NCBI RefSeq assembly: GCF_009928415.1
Contig: NZ_JAABNN010000004.1
Coordinates: 257,742-321,741 of the forward strand
Reading direction: 5' to 3'
Origin: Bacillus sp. USDA818B3_A
GTDB taxonomy: Bacteria > Bacillota > Bacilli > Bacillales > Cytobacillaceae
Length of the DNA: 64,000 bases
The translations under genes and the position numbers were made by a program. A model generated the notes under the pieces. It was not told the origin of the DNA, did not search any database, and was given only the letters and a program-made list of their open reading frames with translations. Shown piece after piece: positions 32,059 to 40,635 of this stretch (position 1 is its first letter; each line of letters opens with the position of its first letter).

Positions 32059-32901
32059 TTATTTAGATTCCTGGAGATAAGCGGCGAGCGCTTCTTTCCA
32101 ATCACGAAGAGGTGTGAGACCTTCCTCTTCAATTCTTTTCTTACTTAATACGGAGTAAGCCGGACGTTTCGCAGGTCTAGGGAATTGATCACTTGTCAAT
32201 GGGTTAACCGTCACATGGAGTCCAGCTTGTTTAAAGATCTCGACTGCAAATTCATACCATGAACAAACCCCGCTGTTAGTTGCATGATAAATCCCGTATT
32301 TGTCCGTTTCCATGAGCTCAACCATAAACTTAGCTAAGTCCACGGTATAGGTCGGTGAACCTACTTGATCATGAACCACACCTACTTCACCGCGCTCCTC
32401 ACCTAAACGAAGCATGGTTTTTACAAAATTATTTCCATAGATACCAAATACCCAGGCAGTCCGCACGATAAAAAATCGGTCTAAATGCTTTTGCAGGAGC
32501 TGCTCTCCTGCTAACTTAGTCCGGCCATAAGCTCCTAATGGACTAGTTTCCTGGTTGACTTCATACGGCTCGTTTGCGGTACCATCAAAGACATAATCCG
32601 TGCTGATATAAAGCAATTTTGCCCCTGCTTCTTTAGCAGCCTTGGCAAGATATTCGGTTCCAAGCGCATTGATTTGGTAGGCAGTATCTTCATCTTCTTC
32701 AGCCGCATCCACGTTTGTATAGGCGGCGCAGTGTAAGATCACATCAGGTTTGACCTCATTAATAAGACTAAAAACATCTGCTTCATTCGTAATGTCTAAT
32801 TGCTCGCGATCTAACCCAAAGGCCTCATGATTTTTATTCTCAAGCTCCCTTAGGACATCTTTACCTAATTGTCCGGCTGCACCGGTTACAACTACTCTCA
32901 T
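32059..32901 (-). CDS. rfbD: dTDP-4-dehydrorhamnose reductase
   Basis: 280 residues with a short-chain dehydrogenase/extended SDR fold. The NAD(P)-binding GAAGQLGKDV is at the N-terminus, STDYVFDG precedes the active site, and YGRTKLAGE holds the catalytic Tyr-x-x-x-Lys. It performs the last step in making dTDP-L-rhamnose. The start codon shares a base with the stop of rfbB (TAATG), so the two are coupled. The last gene of the rfbACBD operon, ending at a strong terminator. Confidence 0.95.
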   Translation of the reverse strand: MRVVVTGAAGQLGKDVLRELENKNHEAFGLDREQLDITNEADVFSLINEVKPDVILHCAAYTNVDAAEEDEDTAYQINALGTEYLAKAAKEAGAKLLYISTDYVFDGTANEPYEVNQETSPLGAYGRTKLAGEQLLQKHLDRFFIVRTAWVFGIYGNNFVKTMLRLGEERGEVGVVHDQVGSPTYTVDLAKFMVELMETDKYGIYHATNSGVCSWYEFAVEIFKQAGLHVTVNPLTSDQFPRPAKRPAYSVLSKKRIEEEGLTPLRDWKEALAAYLQESK

Positions 32902-33923
32902 TACTCTACCCCTAATCTATCGCCATACTGCTTTTTCACATAATCCTGATAATCACCGGAGATGATATTTTCCCACCATTCTTGGTTGTTTAGGTACCAA
33001 TTAATGGTTTGTTCAATCCCTGTGTCAAAATTGTATTTAGGAGACCAGCCTAGTTCGGTGCGTAATTTGGTTGCATCGATTGCATAGCGGCGGTCATGTC
33101 CCGGGCGGTCCTTTACAAATTTGATTAATGATTCAGGCTTGTTTAACTGCTTTAGAATAGTTTTCACGATATCAATATTTGTACGTTCATTATTCCCGCC
33201 CACATTATAAACCTCTCCAACACGGCCATTATGAAGAACAAGATCGATTGCTTGGCAATGGTCTTCCACATGAAGCCAATCACGAACATTTAGACCATCA
33301 CCATAAATTGGAAGTTCTTTGTCGTTTAGAGCATTGATAATCATCAATGGGATTAACTTCTCAGGGAAATGGAAGGGTCCATAGTTATTAGAACAACGGG
33401 TAATATTAACCGGAAGGCCAAATGTTTCATGGTACGCACGAACCAGCAAGTCAGCACCTGCTTTACTTGCACTATATGGGCTATTAGCAGCAAGCGGTGT
33501 TTCTTCTGTAAAGTAGCCTGTCTCACCTAATGTACCATACACCTCATCCGTAGAGACTTGCAGGTACTTTGCCACACTGTATGTTTTTGCTGCATCAAGC
33601 AAGGCTAATGTCCCTTGAATGTTCGTTTGCACAAAAATTCCTGGGTCTGTAATACTGCGGTCAACATGGGACTCTGCTGCAAAATTAATCACATAATCAA
33701 ATTTCTCTTCTGCAAACAGCCCATGGATAAAGTCACGGTCTGCAATATCTCCGCGGACAAATTTATAATTTGGAGCATTCTCAATGTCTTTCAAATTCTC
33801 CAGATTTCCTGCATAGGTTAATAAGTCTAAATTAACAATCATATAATTTGGATATTTGTTTACCATGTAGCGGACGAAGTTGCTGCCGATAAAGCCGGCA
33901 CCGCCTGTTACTAATAATTTCAT
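32901..33923 (-). CDS. rfbB: dTDP-glucose 4,6-dehydratase
   Basis: 340 residues. The NAD-binding GGAGFIGSNFVRYM opens the protein. STDEVYG and YSASKAGAD carry the catalytic Thr, Asp/Glu and Tyr-x-x-x-Lys, and RCSNNYGPFHFPEKLIPLMI is diagnostic for RmlB. It converts dTDP-glucose to the 4-keto-6-deoxy sugar, step two of dTDP-rhamnose synthesis. The start is set at ATG 33923 (spacing six from GGAGG); ATG 33926 is equally in frame. Confidence 0.95.
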   Translation of the reverse strand: MKLLVTGGAGFIGSNFVRYMVNKYPNYMIVNLDLLTYAGNLENLKDIENAPNYKFVRGDIADRDFIHGLFAEEKFDYVINFAAESHVDRSITDPGIFVQTNIQGTLALLDAAKTYSVAKYLQVSTDEVYGTLGETGYFTEETPLAANSPYSASKAGADLLVRAYHETFGLPVNITRCSNNYGPFHFPEKLIPLMIINALNDKELPIYGDGLNVRDWLHVEDHCQAIDLVLHNGRVGEVYNVGGNNERTNIDIVKTILKQLNKPESLIKFVKDRPGHDRRYAIDATKLRTELGWSPKYNFDTGIEQTINWYLNNQEWWENIISGDYQDYVKKQYGDRLGVE

Positions 33924-33933
33924 CATTGTCCTC

Positions 33934-34494
33934 CTATTCCTCAAACACAAAATTCAAATGAGTGGCTTCTTTTAGTGTTGGATGCTTTGTATCTTTATCA
34001 GAAAGGATTGGTTCCGATGCAGGCCAATCAATACCTAGGTCCGGGTCATTCCAAAGAATACCGCCATCATGCTCTGGAGAATAATACTCATCAACCTTAT
34101 AGGCCACTGTGGTGTCAGGCACCAGTGTACAAAAACCATGGGCAAATCCTTTAGGCACTAAAAGCTGACGTTTGTTATATTCACTTAAGATGACTCCCAC
34201 CCACTGTCCATAGGTAGGTGAGCCTTTACGGATATCAACGGCCACATCATAAATAGCGCCTGTAACACAACGAACGACTTTTGTCTGTGCCTTTGGATTT
34301 AATTGAAAGTGCAGGCCGCGCAATGTACCTACAGGTGCAGACAAGGACTGGTTGTCTTGAACAAAGTCATAATGCAATCCTAGTTTTTCAAATAATTCTT
34401 TGTTATAGCTTTCCATAAAATAACCGCGGTGATCACCAAAAACCTTTGGCTCGAGGATTTTCACTCCGGATAATTTTGTGTCAATCACATTCAT
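33934..34494 (-). CDS. rfbC: dTDP-4-dehydrorhamnose 3,5-epimerase
   Basis: 186 residues of cupin-fold epimerase. DHRGYFMESYN, the catalytic His in LRGLHFQLNPKAQTKVVRC, and LLVPKGFAHGF are diagnostic of RmlC. It is the third enzyme of the dTDP-rhamnose route. It lies 21 nt after rfbA and about 10 nt before rfbB in one operon. GAGGG precedes the ATG. Confidence 0.95.
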   Translation of the reverse strand: MNVIDTKLSGVKILEPKVFGDHRGYFMESYNKELFEKLGLHYDFVQDNQSLSAPVGTLRGLHFQLNPKAQTKVVRCVTGAIYDVAVDIRKGSPTYGQWVGVILSEYNKRQLLVPKGFAHGFCTLVPDTTVAYKVDEYYSPEHDGGILWNDPDLGIDWPASEPILSDKDTKHPTLKEATHLNFVFEE

Positions 34495-34515
34495 GTTTAT
34501 TCCCTCACTTCTGGT

Positions 34516-35388
34516 TTACTTGGCTTGCTCAGCAATTTTCACCAAATATTGGCCATACTGATTTTTCTTTAATGGTTCAGCAAGCTCGAGCAGCTTTTCC
34601 TTTGATATATATCCCATTTTGAAGGCAATCTCTTCAAGACAAGCAATTTTCAATGACTGCCGCTTTTCTACCGTTTCAATAAATTGAGAGGCTTCTAAAA
34701 GGGAAGCATGGGTTCCTGTATCTAACCAGGCATAGCCGCGTCCTAATAGTTCAACACTTAGCTCGCCCATTTCTAAATAAGCCTTATTGATATCGGTAAT
34801 TTCCAATTCTCCGCGCGGGGAAGGTTGAATGTTTTTGGCGATATCCACCACACGATTGTCATAAAAATAAAGACCGGTAACAGCATAATTGGATTTTGGA
34901 ACTTCCGGTTTTTCTTCAATCGAAACAGCTTTGCCGTTATTATCAAATTCCACCACCCCGAAACGCTCAGGGTCATTCACATAATAACCAAACACAGTGG
35001 CTCCCGTTTCACGAGCCGCTGCTTTTCCTAGAAGCTCCGTTAAACCATGGCCATAGAAAATATTATCGCCAAGGACCAAAGCGACATTGTCATCGCCAAT
35101 AAATTCATCCCCAATGATGAAGGCTTGTGCCAATCCGCCTGGATGCGGCTGGATTTTATATGTAAAGTTCATTCCTAAATCAGATCCATCGCCTAAAATC
35201 TGTTCAAAACGGGCGGTATCCTCTGGTGTAGAGATAATCAAGATGTCTTTAATTCCCGCTAACATTAATACAGATAGTGGATAATAAATCATTGGTTTGT
35301 CATACACAGGTAATAATTGTTTGGAAACTACTTTTGTTAACGGGTAGAGTCTCGTTCCGCTGCCACCCGCAAGAATAATACCTTTCAT
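34516..35388 (-). CDS. rfbA: Glucose-1-phosphate thymidylyltransferase
   Basis: 290 residues of nucleotidyltransferase. The N-terminal [20 protein letters not shown] is the nucleotide-binding signature and [10 protein letters not shown] supplies metal ligands. It makes dTDP-glucose, the first step of the rhamnose route. The gene order rfbA-C-B-D is complete, so dTDP-L-rhamnose can be made for the glycosyltransferases encoded just upstream. Confidence 0.96.
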   Translation of the reverse strand: MKGIILAGGSGTRLYPLTKVVSKQLLPVYDKPMIYYPLSVLMLAGIKDILIISTPEDTARFEQILGDGSDLGMNFTYKIQPHPGGLAQAFIIGDEFIGDDNVALVLGDNIFYGHGLTELLGKAAARETGATVFGYYVNDPERFGVVEFDNNGKAVSIEEKPEVPKSNYAVTGLYFYDNRVVDIAKNIQPSPRGELEITDINKAYLEMGELSVELLGRGYAWLDTGTHASLLEASQFIETVEKRQSLKIACLEEIAFKMGYISKEKLLELAEPLKKNQYGQYLVKIAEQAK

Positions 35389-35512
35389 TTTAACAACTCC
35401 TCACTTACATTTATCTTACAAATTTCGCCAAAATACCCCTTCCCCATTATAAAGAAAGGCTTCGTAAAAAGAATAGTCGTCTTTAAAATGTAACAAAAAT
35501 TTAACCTCAAGG

Positions 35513-36217
35513 CTAACGTTTATAACCAGCAATTGCTGAAATGGTCCGCAGGCGGCCCTTTATCTGGGTCATCCGTGACCGTTTCTTCATTCCTGTCACA
35601 TTGCCGCCATGACGAACGTATTTAACGAGCGGAGTATCTAGAAAAACAATCTTTTTCTTCTTTACCATACACACGAGTGCAATCCATTGATCATGCATTT
35701 CGATCGAAGAAGGAAATGGAAGAATCAATGGGACTACTTCTTTTTTAAAAGCCATAAAAGCCCCGGTATAAGCGTTTTTTAAAATATTCCCAAAAATTCC
35801 TTGGTTTATGTTGTTATGGTTAAAATCATTCCAGGATGGATTAATGACCTGCAGCTCCCCATTGACAACATAGGCATCATGGACAACCAAATCTGCCTGT
35901 TGTTCCTGAAAGGCTGTGACTACGGTTTGGACTTTATGATCCTCCCACACATCGTCTTGGTCACAAAGAAAAAGGATATCCCCTTTTGCTAAAGATATCG
36001 CCTTTTCAAAGCTTTTAATCACACCTGAATTTCTTTCATTCACGTAAACCTGAACCCGATCACCATAATGGTCCTTGATTACCTGAACAGTATGATCTTT
36101 TGAGCCATCATCCACGACAATCACTTCATCGTCAGAATTCAACTGCTTAAGTACGCTGTCTAGTTGTCTGATGACAAATCGTTCCCCATTATATGTCGCC
36201 ATACAAACCGATAACAT
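35513..36217 (-). CDS. Family 2 glycosyltransferase
   Basis: 234 residues with a GT-A fold start (MLSVCMATYNGERFVIRQLDSVLKQ), the metal-binding FLCDQDDVWEDHK near residue 80, and MHDQWIALVC near the acceptor site. It resembles rhamnosyltransferases or galactofuranosyl/alpha-GT2 enzymes of surface polysaccharides; the donor sugar cannot be told. It is separated by 2 nt from the next glycosyltransferase gene and lies immediately upstream of rfbACBD, so rhamnose transfer is plausible. Confidence 0.82.
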   Translation of the reverse strand: MLSVCMATYNGERFVIRQLDSVLKQLNSDDEVIVVDDGSKDHTVQVIKDHYGDRVQVYVNERNSGVIKSFEKAISLAKGDILFLCDQDDVWEDHKVQTVVTAFQEQQADLVVHDAYVVNGELQVINPSWNDFNHNNINQGIFGNILKNAYTGAFMAFKKEVVPLILPFPSSIEMHDQWIALVCMVKKKKIVFLDTPLVKYVRHGGNVTGMKKRSRMTQIKGRLRTISAIAGYKR

Positions 36218-36219
36218 AG

Positions 36220-37065
36220 TTAACCCTCTTTCCTGTTCAAGATCCTCTTTAACGTATACATGGCAATTTTTTTATTTTTAACCGTTAATACTTGTTTAAA
36301 AAATCTCATCACTAGCTGTTTCCGATAGGATGAATATAGATCCATTTTGTAATTTTTGTAAAAGTTAATTTCTGAATCCAAAATACTTTTATAACGGCCT
36401 ATCGAAACCTGGCTGTAATCCATCACAGATAATTCATGTTCAAGAACAACCGGCAGTACCCAAACCTTACGACTCTGTCTATAAATCTCATGAAATAGCC
36501 AATGATCTAAATAATCCAGTGGAAAAGCCGAATTAAACCCACCAATCTCCGTTAAAAATCCGAGCCTGATCAATGAACCTGAATTGATCGCCATGACCGG
36601 TTCGGGTTGAAGCCCCGTCTGTGGCTGCTCCCCAGCTAAGGGACGCAGATAACGGCTGTATACAGGAGAAATCATCGTGCCGTTACTTGTAATCTTCGGC
36701 ACCACTGCAGCAACAGCCGAATCTATTTCCGACATGCCGTCTAATGCTCGGGCATAGTCCTTCGTCAATTGGGTATCGTGATCTAACAGAAGCAGCCAAT
36801 CACTCCCGTTATTAGCTGCCATGGACCAGGCAAAATTGTAAGCAGCCGCAATCCCTAAATTGCGGGGATCATGAATATACTCAATGGAGATCTCCTTGTC
36901 ATGATCAGGGGAGAAATCCTGCTTTTCTGGACTATTATCATAAATGATTAGTTCTAATTCATGGGAAAAATTTTCCTTTTTCAACAGGGTTTTTCGTAAA
37001 GTTCGGTATGTTTTGCTTTCTTCAACAGCTTGTTTATATAGAACCATTACAGCCGTGACTTTCAT
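36220..37065 (-). CDS. Family 2 glycosyltransferase (rhamnosyltransferase-like)
   Basis: 281 residues. It has the N-terminal TAVMVLYKQAVEES fold start, a donor-binding LLLLDHDTQLT motif near residue 94, and the downstream GGFNSAFPLDYLDHWLFHEIY motif common to rhamnosyltransferases. It overlaps the end of the polymerase gene by 4 bases and is probably translated with it. Part of the assembly of a secreted glycan repeat unit. Confidence 0.82.
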   Translation of the reverse strand: MKVTAVMVLYKQAVEESKTYRTLRKTLLKKENFSHELELIIYDNSPEKQDFSPDHDKEISIEYIHDPRNLGIAAAYNFAWSMAANNGSDWLLLLDHDTQLTKDYARALDGMSEIDSAVAAVVPKITSNGTMISPVYSRYLRPLAGEQPQTGLQPEPVMAINSGSLIRLGFLTEIGGFNSAFPLDYLDHWLFHEIYRQSRKVWVLPVVLEHELSVMDYSQVSIGRYKSILDSEINFYKNYKMDLYSSYRKQLVMRFFKQVLTVKNKKIAMYTLKRILNRKEG

Positions 37066-38417
37066 TGAAGTACCTCATCTTTTAATTCCTTTTTTTGTTG
37101 GGACACAATTAAAAGAACAAGGAAGAAGCTCATTCCAATCGGATTATTAATAAAAGGGTTAATATTTGTCAGTAATAACACACCCATAAATACCGCTAAT
37201 AACGAGACATCAAGGGTTGATAAATGATGCCCTTTTTTGTAGGCAAGATAGTAATTAAAGTAAATAATCAAAAATAAGAAACCCCAGATACCGAGTCCGA
37301 TTAACCCCTGTTCTACCAAAATATCTAGAAAACTCATTTCTATTCCAGTAACCCTGCCTGCTATTTCCGTTCCATAACCTGTCCCGAAAACTAGGTTTGC
37401 AGGATGCACTAAAATGTCTTTAGAAGCAGTAATAAATTCAATCCGGTGGTTCACACTTATATCATTGACTTCTGTCTCTTGTTCCCCAAGTTCCGTATTT
37501 GGCTGAACATTCGCAGATGGATCGACCTTGACCACTTCAAACCGTTCGAGTGTCATATATTTATACAAGAATGGAACAGCAACAAACACCATAACTAAAA
37601 TAGCAAATTTCTTAATAAATTGCTTATTGTGAAACAACTTTTGGATTTTCCTTGCCATCCCCTTGATTGGATCGACAAGAACTTTAATGTCTAACACGAT
37701 AATCATAAATACACTTAGCATAAAGGCTAATAGGAAACCCCTAGTTTCTGACCAAAGGACAGAGATGGAAGCAAATATGACAATGGCAATGCTGAGCTTG
37801 CTCTTACTTTTATTGAAGAGGTCATTTAAAGCAATCACCAATCCAACCAATACAAAGAAGTGGCTCTTATAAAAAACACTGTGACTTGGTCTAAAGAACA
37901 GATCCCCGGGAAACACCCGATTTAAAAAGTCATAGTAGGGCTTAAAATCATCCGGTGCAGGAACAATGGTCTTTCCAATCAATGAGATTATAATCGTAAA
38001 AAGGGCAACAGTAAGTGCAGAATATTTTAATAATGTAATGATTCGCTCAAGAGAGAATCGTTCTTTAGAAATATAATAGGCCAATGGAAAATAAACGATA
38101 AAGTATGATACCCTCAGAAAATCGGTGACAATGGCACCTAACGAGTGTCCGTGTAATACGCCGATAACGGAGCTTACGACAAACCATCCAAGCAGCAAAT
38201 AAACCCCGATTGTGACCGGATTCAGACGGAAAAATGTATTGATTTCTCTATTAAACACCGCTTTTTCTTTGATAAGTCGAAACAGATAGACCAATATCAA
38301 CAGTAAAAACAACACTTGACGAATGGATAGTATCCCAAAATCAATTAGCCGGCCGCCGCCGCCTACAAACACTTCAATAAAAAAGATCGTCAACAATACT
38401 TTTTCAAATCTATTCAT
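37062..38417 (-). CDS. O-antigen ligase/polymerase-like membrane protein
   Basis: 451 residues with about eleven membrane helices. A large external loop covers about 285-355 (ERFEVVKVDPSANVQPNTELGEQ...NHRIEFITASKDILVHPANLVFGTGYG), the region that holds the catalytic residues in Wzy/WaaL-type enzymes. These polymerise or ligate lipid-linked repeat units at the outer face of the membrane. The neighbouring glycosyltransferases and rhamnose genes support a Wzy-type polymerase, although ligase cannot be excluded. Confidence 0.78.
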   Translation of the reverse strand: MNRFEKVLLTIFFIEVFVGGGGRLIDFGILSIRQVLFLLLILVYLFRLIKEKAVFNREINTFFRLNPVTIGVYLLLGWFVVSSVIGVLHGHSLGAIVTDFLRVSYFIVYFPLAYYISKERFSLERIITLLKYSALTVALFTIIISLIGKTIVPAPDDFKPYYDFLNRVFPGDLFFRPSHSVFYKSHFFVLVGLVIALNDLFNKSKSKLSIAIVIFASISVLWSETRGFLLAFMLSVFMIIVLDIKVLVDPIKGMARKIQKLFHNKQFIKKFAILVMVFVAVPFLYKYMTLERFEVVKVDPSANVQPNTELGEQETEVNDISVNHRIEFITASKDILVHPANLVFGTGYGTEIAGRVTGIEMSFLDILVEQGLIGLGIWGFLFLIIYFNYYLAYKKGHHLSTLDVSLLAVFMGVLLLTNINPFINNPIGMSFFLVLLIVSQQKKELKDEVLQ

Positions 38418-38541
38418 AAAAATAACCCTCTCCTATTACCTCGTGCCAAAAGAAATTGGTCCGAGAGTGCTGGCATTTTTTTTATTTTTATCTAAATCTG
38501 ATGGAGATAATCTCATCAATCAACCCCAAACATTTCCAGCC

Positions 38542-39336
38542 TTAAAACAAACGCCATCCCCATTTATTAAAATATTTATACATCGATTGCATAAAAATCT
38601 TAAACAATTTTTTATTCTTATGTGCTCCTCTTTCATAATAATGGACCACGTGGGAAAAAGGAGTATAGACAATTCTTCTATTTCGTTTTTTCAGTTCAAG
38701 GCAAAGATCATAATCCTCAAAATACATAAAATAGCGGTCATCAAATCCGCCGACTTCTTTAAAATCCTGACCTCTCAATAACATAAAACAGCCGGAACCA
38801 ATCCGGATATCCACATCGTGATCATCAGAAATGTTTCTTAGTTCATAGGAGGCTAATCGTTTGTGAAACATTTTTTTCACAAAATGAAAAGGGACAAAAC
38901 GGAGCGCATAGTCAAAGACTGATACGCGGTCACGCATCAAATGCTGTACCGTCCCATCAGGATTTAGCACCTTTGGCACTAATAAAGCAATCGATGGATC
39001 TTTTTCCATCATATCAATCATTTTAAGTAAATCGTTTCTTACCAGAACGATATCTGGATTAAAGACTAGGAAATACTTTTCCTCCGCATGCAATAAATTA
39101 TAGTTGTGGCCAAATCCAAAACCATTGTTCTCATGATAGAAGGTGATCTCTGCAAAATCCATATACTCACGAAGCTGCTGTTGGTAGTCCTCATTGGAAT
39201 GGTTATCGAATATTACAAAGCGAAAGTTTCTATCTTGGCCAAATTCTTTTTTCAGATTATCTAAAACGTCAAAGATATGTTTACTATTGTAGGTCACAAT
39301 ACTAATTGCAACTTTTGCATTAGACACTTTTTTCAC
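38542..39336 (-). CDS. Family 2 glycosyltransferase (WbbL-like)
   Basis: 264 residues. The start (VAISIVTYNSKHIFDVLDNL), FNPDIVLVR, and the acceptor-side GGFDDRYFMYFEDYDLCLELKKRNRRI are characteristic of WbbL-type rhamnosyltransferases. The start is GTG 39336. First gene of the minus-strand glycan cluster. A transfer of rhamnose from dTDP-rhamnose is inferred from family and context. Confidence 0.83.
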   Translation of the reverse strand: MKKVSNAKVAISIVTYNSKHIFDVLDNLKKEFGQDRNFRFVIFDNHSNEDYQQQLREYMDFAEITFYHENNGFGFGHNYNLLHAEEKYFLVFNPDIVLVRNDLLKMIDMMEKDPSIALLVPKVLNPDGTVQHLMRDRVSVFDYALRFVPFHFVKKMFHKRLASYELRNISDDHDVDIRIGSGCFMLLRGQDFKEVGGFDDRYFMYFEDYDLCLELKKRNRRIVYTPFSHVVHYYERGAHKNKKLFKIFMQSMYKYFNKWGWRLF

Positions 39337-39516
39337 ACACTTTCATCTCATAATTTTTATGTCTAGGCTAAACCTTTTTAGGAAGTAATCTTGCAGGTAT
39401 ATTTAGAAAAACCTTACAGTTAATGATTAATTCCTCAATGGTCAACTTACCAAGTGTAAATTATAGCATCATTGTGGCGAAACTTGTACTTTTATGGAGG
39501 ATTTTTTTAAATCCTG

Positions 39517-39545
39517 TTGAACTTAAGACTGTTCAATATTATAAT
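39517..39545 (+). promoter_or_regulatory. Sigma-A promoter for the LCP gene
   Basis: TTGAAC (39517-39522), a 17-nt spacer and TATAAT (39540-39545), about 50 nt before the ATG at 39597. Confidence 0.75.
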
Positions 39546-39596
39546 ATCCCTTAGTATTTCTTTTAACATCAATACCTTTAGAAGGGAATTATATAA

Positions 39597-40583
39597 ATGA
39601 ATAGAACTAGATCGAGCCTTAAGCAGGGGAAGAGAAGAAAGGTAAAATGGCTTCGTGTTACATTGCTATTTCTTGTTATCCTTTTGGCAGGCGGCGCTAC
39701 TTATGCATACAGTGTGTTTCATAATGTAGCTAAGGCTGTGAATAAGATGACTTCACCTCTTTCAAGGGAAGTTTCCGCAAAGCGGGAAACACAGGTCGAA
39801 TTTAATAATTCCGATCCAATCTCCATTTTATTAGTAGGGGTAGATGAGCGGGAGGGCGACAGCGGCCGGACAGACTCGATGATTGTGGCTACCATTAACC
39901 CTAAAACAAAATCTACTAAACTATTAAGTATCCCTCGTGATACAAGAACATTATTAATAAATCCAGACAATCCGAATAAGAAACGATACGATAAAATCAA
40001 TGCGGCTTATGCCTACGGGGGAATCGAAGAAAGCATTGCTACAGTCGAGAACTTTTTAAATATACCAATTGATTATTATATTAAAGTAAATATGGAAAGC
40101 TTCAAAGGTATTGTCGATGCCGTTGGAGGTATTGATGTAAACAATAAATATGCATTTGAATTAGACGGAGTTTCCCTTGATGTTGGAAAGTACCATTTAA
40201 ATGGTACAGAGGCTCTTATGTATGCGAGAATGAGACACCAGGACCCACTAGGCGATTTTGGACGCCAACAACGCCAGCGGGAGGTTATCTCTAAAATTGT
40301 CGCAAAAGGAAAATCATTTTCTACCCTTACCAAATACGACGACATTTTGGAAGCACTCGAAGATAATATAAAAACCAACCTTACGCTTGATGATATGATC
40401 GGCATTCAATCTACGTATAAACCTGCTGCTGAAAAAATGGACAGTCTTCAGGTGGACGGCGAAGGGAAAATTGTTGATGGAATTTGGTACTACTATGTAG
40501 ACGATGAAACAAGACAAGAACTTTCTAACCAGTTGCGTGAACATTTAGGTTTAACCCAACAAACAGTGGACAGCATCGAATAA
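39597..40583 (+). CDS. LytR-CpsA-Psr (LCP) family glycopolymer transferase
   Basis: 328 residues: a basic cytoplasmic N-terminus, one membrane helix (about 18-40), then an extracellular LCP domain with the arginine-rich GVDEREGDSGRTDSM, LSIPRDTRTLL, and RMRHQDPLGDFGRQQRQREVI motifs that bind the lipid pyrophosphate. LCP enzymes attach teichoic acids or capsular glycans from their lipid carrier to peptidoglycan. It sits beside the glycan assembly genes and convergent to the glucosaminidase, sharing a terminator with it. Equivalent genes near tagO in B. subtilis are lytR and tagT/U/V; the exact orthologue is uncertain. Confidence 0.9.
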   Translation: MNRTRSSLKQGKRRKVKWLRVTLLFLVILLAGGATYAYSVFHNVAKAVNKMTSPLSREVSAKRETQVEFNNSDPISILLVGVDEREGDSGRTDSMIVATINPKTKSTKLLSIPRDTRTLLINPDNPNKKRYDKINAAYAYGGIEESIATVENFLNIPIDYYIKVNMESFKGIVDAVGGIDVNNKYAFELDGVSLDVGKYHLNGTEALMYARMRHQDPLGDFGRQQRQREVISKIVAKGKSFSTLTKYDDILEALEDNIKTNLTLDDMIGIQSTYKPAAEKMDSLQVDGEGKIVDGIWYYYVDDETRQELSNQLREHLGLTQQTVDSIE

Positions 40584-40590
40584 TCTAATA

Positions 40591-40627
40591 AAAAAAATCC
40601 TTTAGGCTAAGACCTAAAGGATTTTTT
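40591..40627. terminator. Bidirectional terminator between LCP and glucosaminidase genes
   Basis: A 16-bp stem with A run and T run on the two sides (40591-40606 with 40612-40627) and a 5-nt loop. Confidence 0.9.
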
Positions 40628-40635
40628 TTATATAT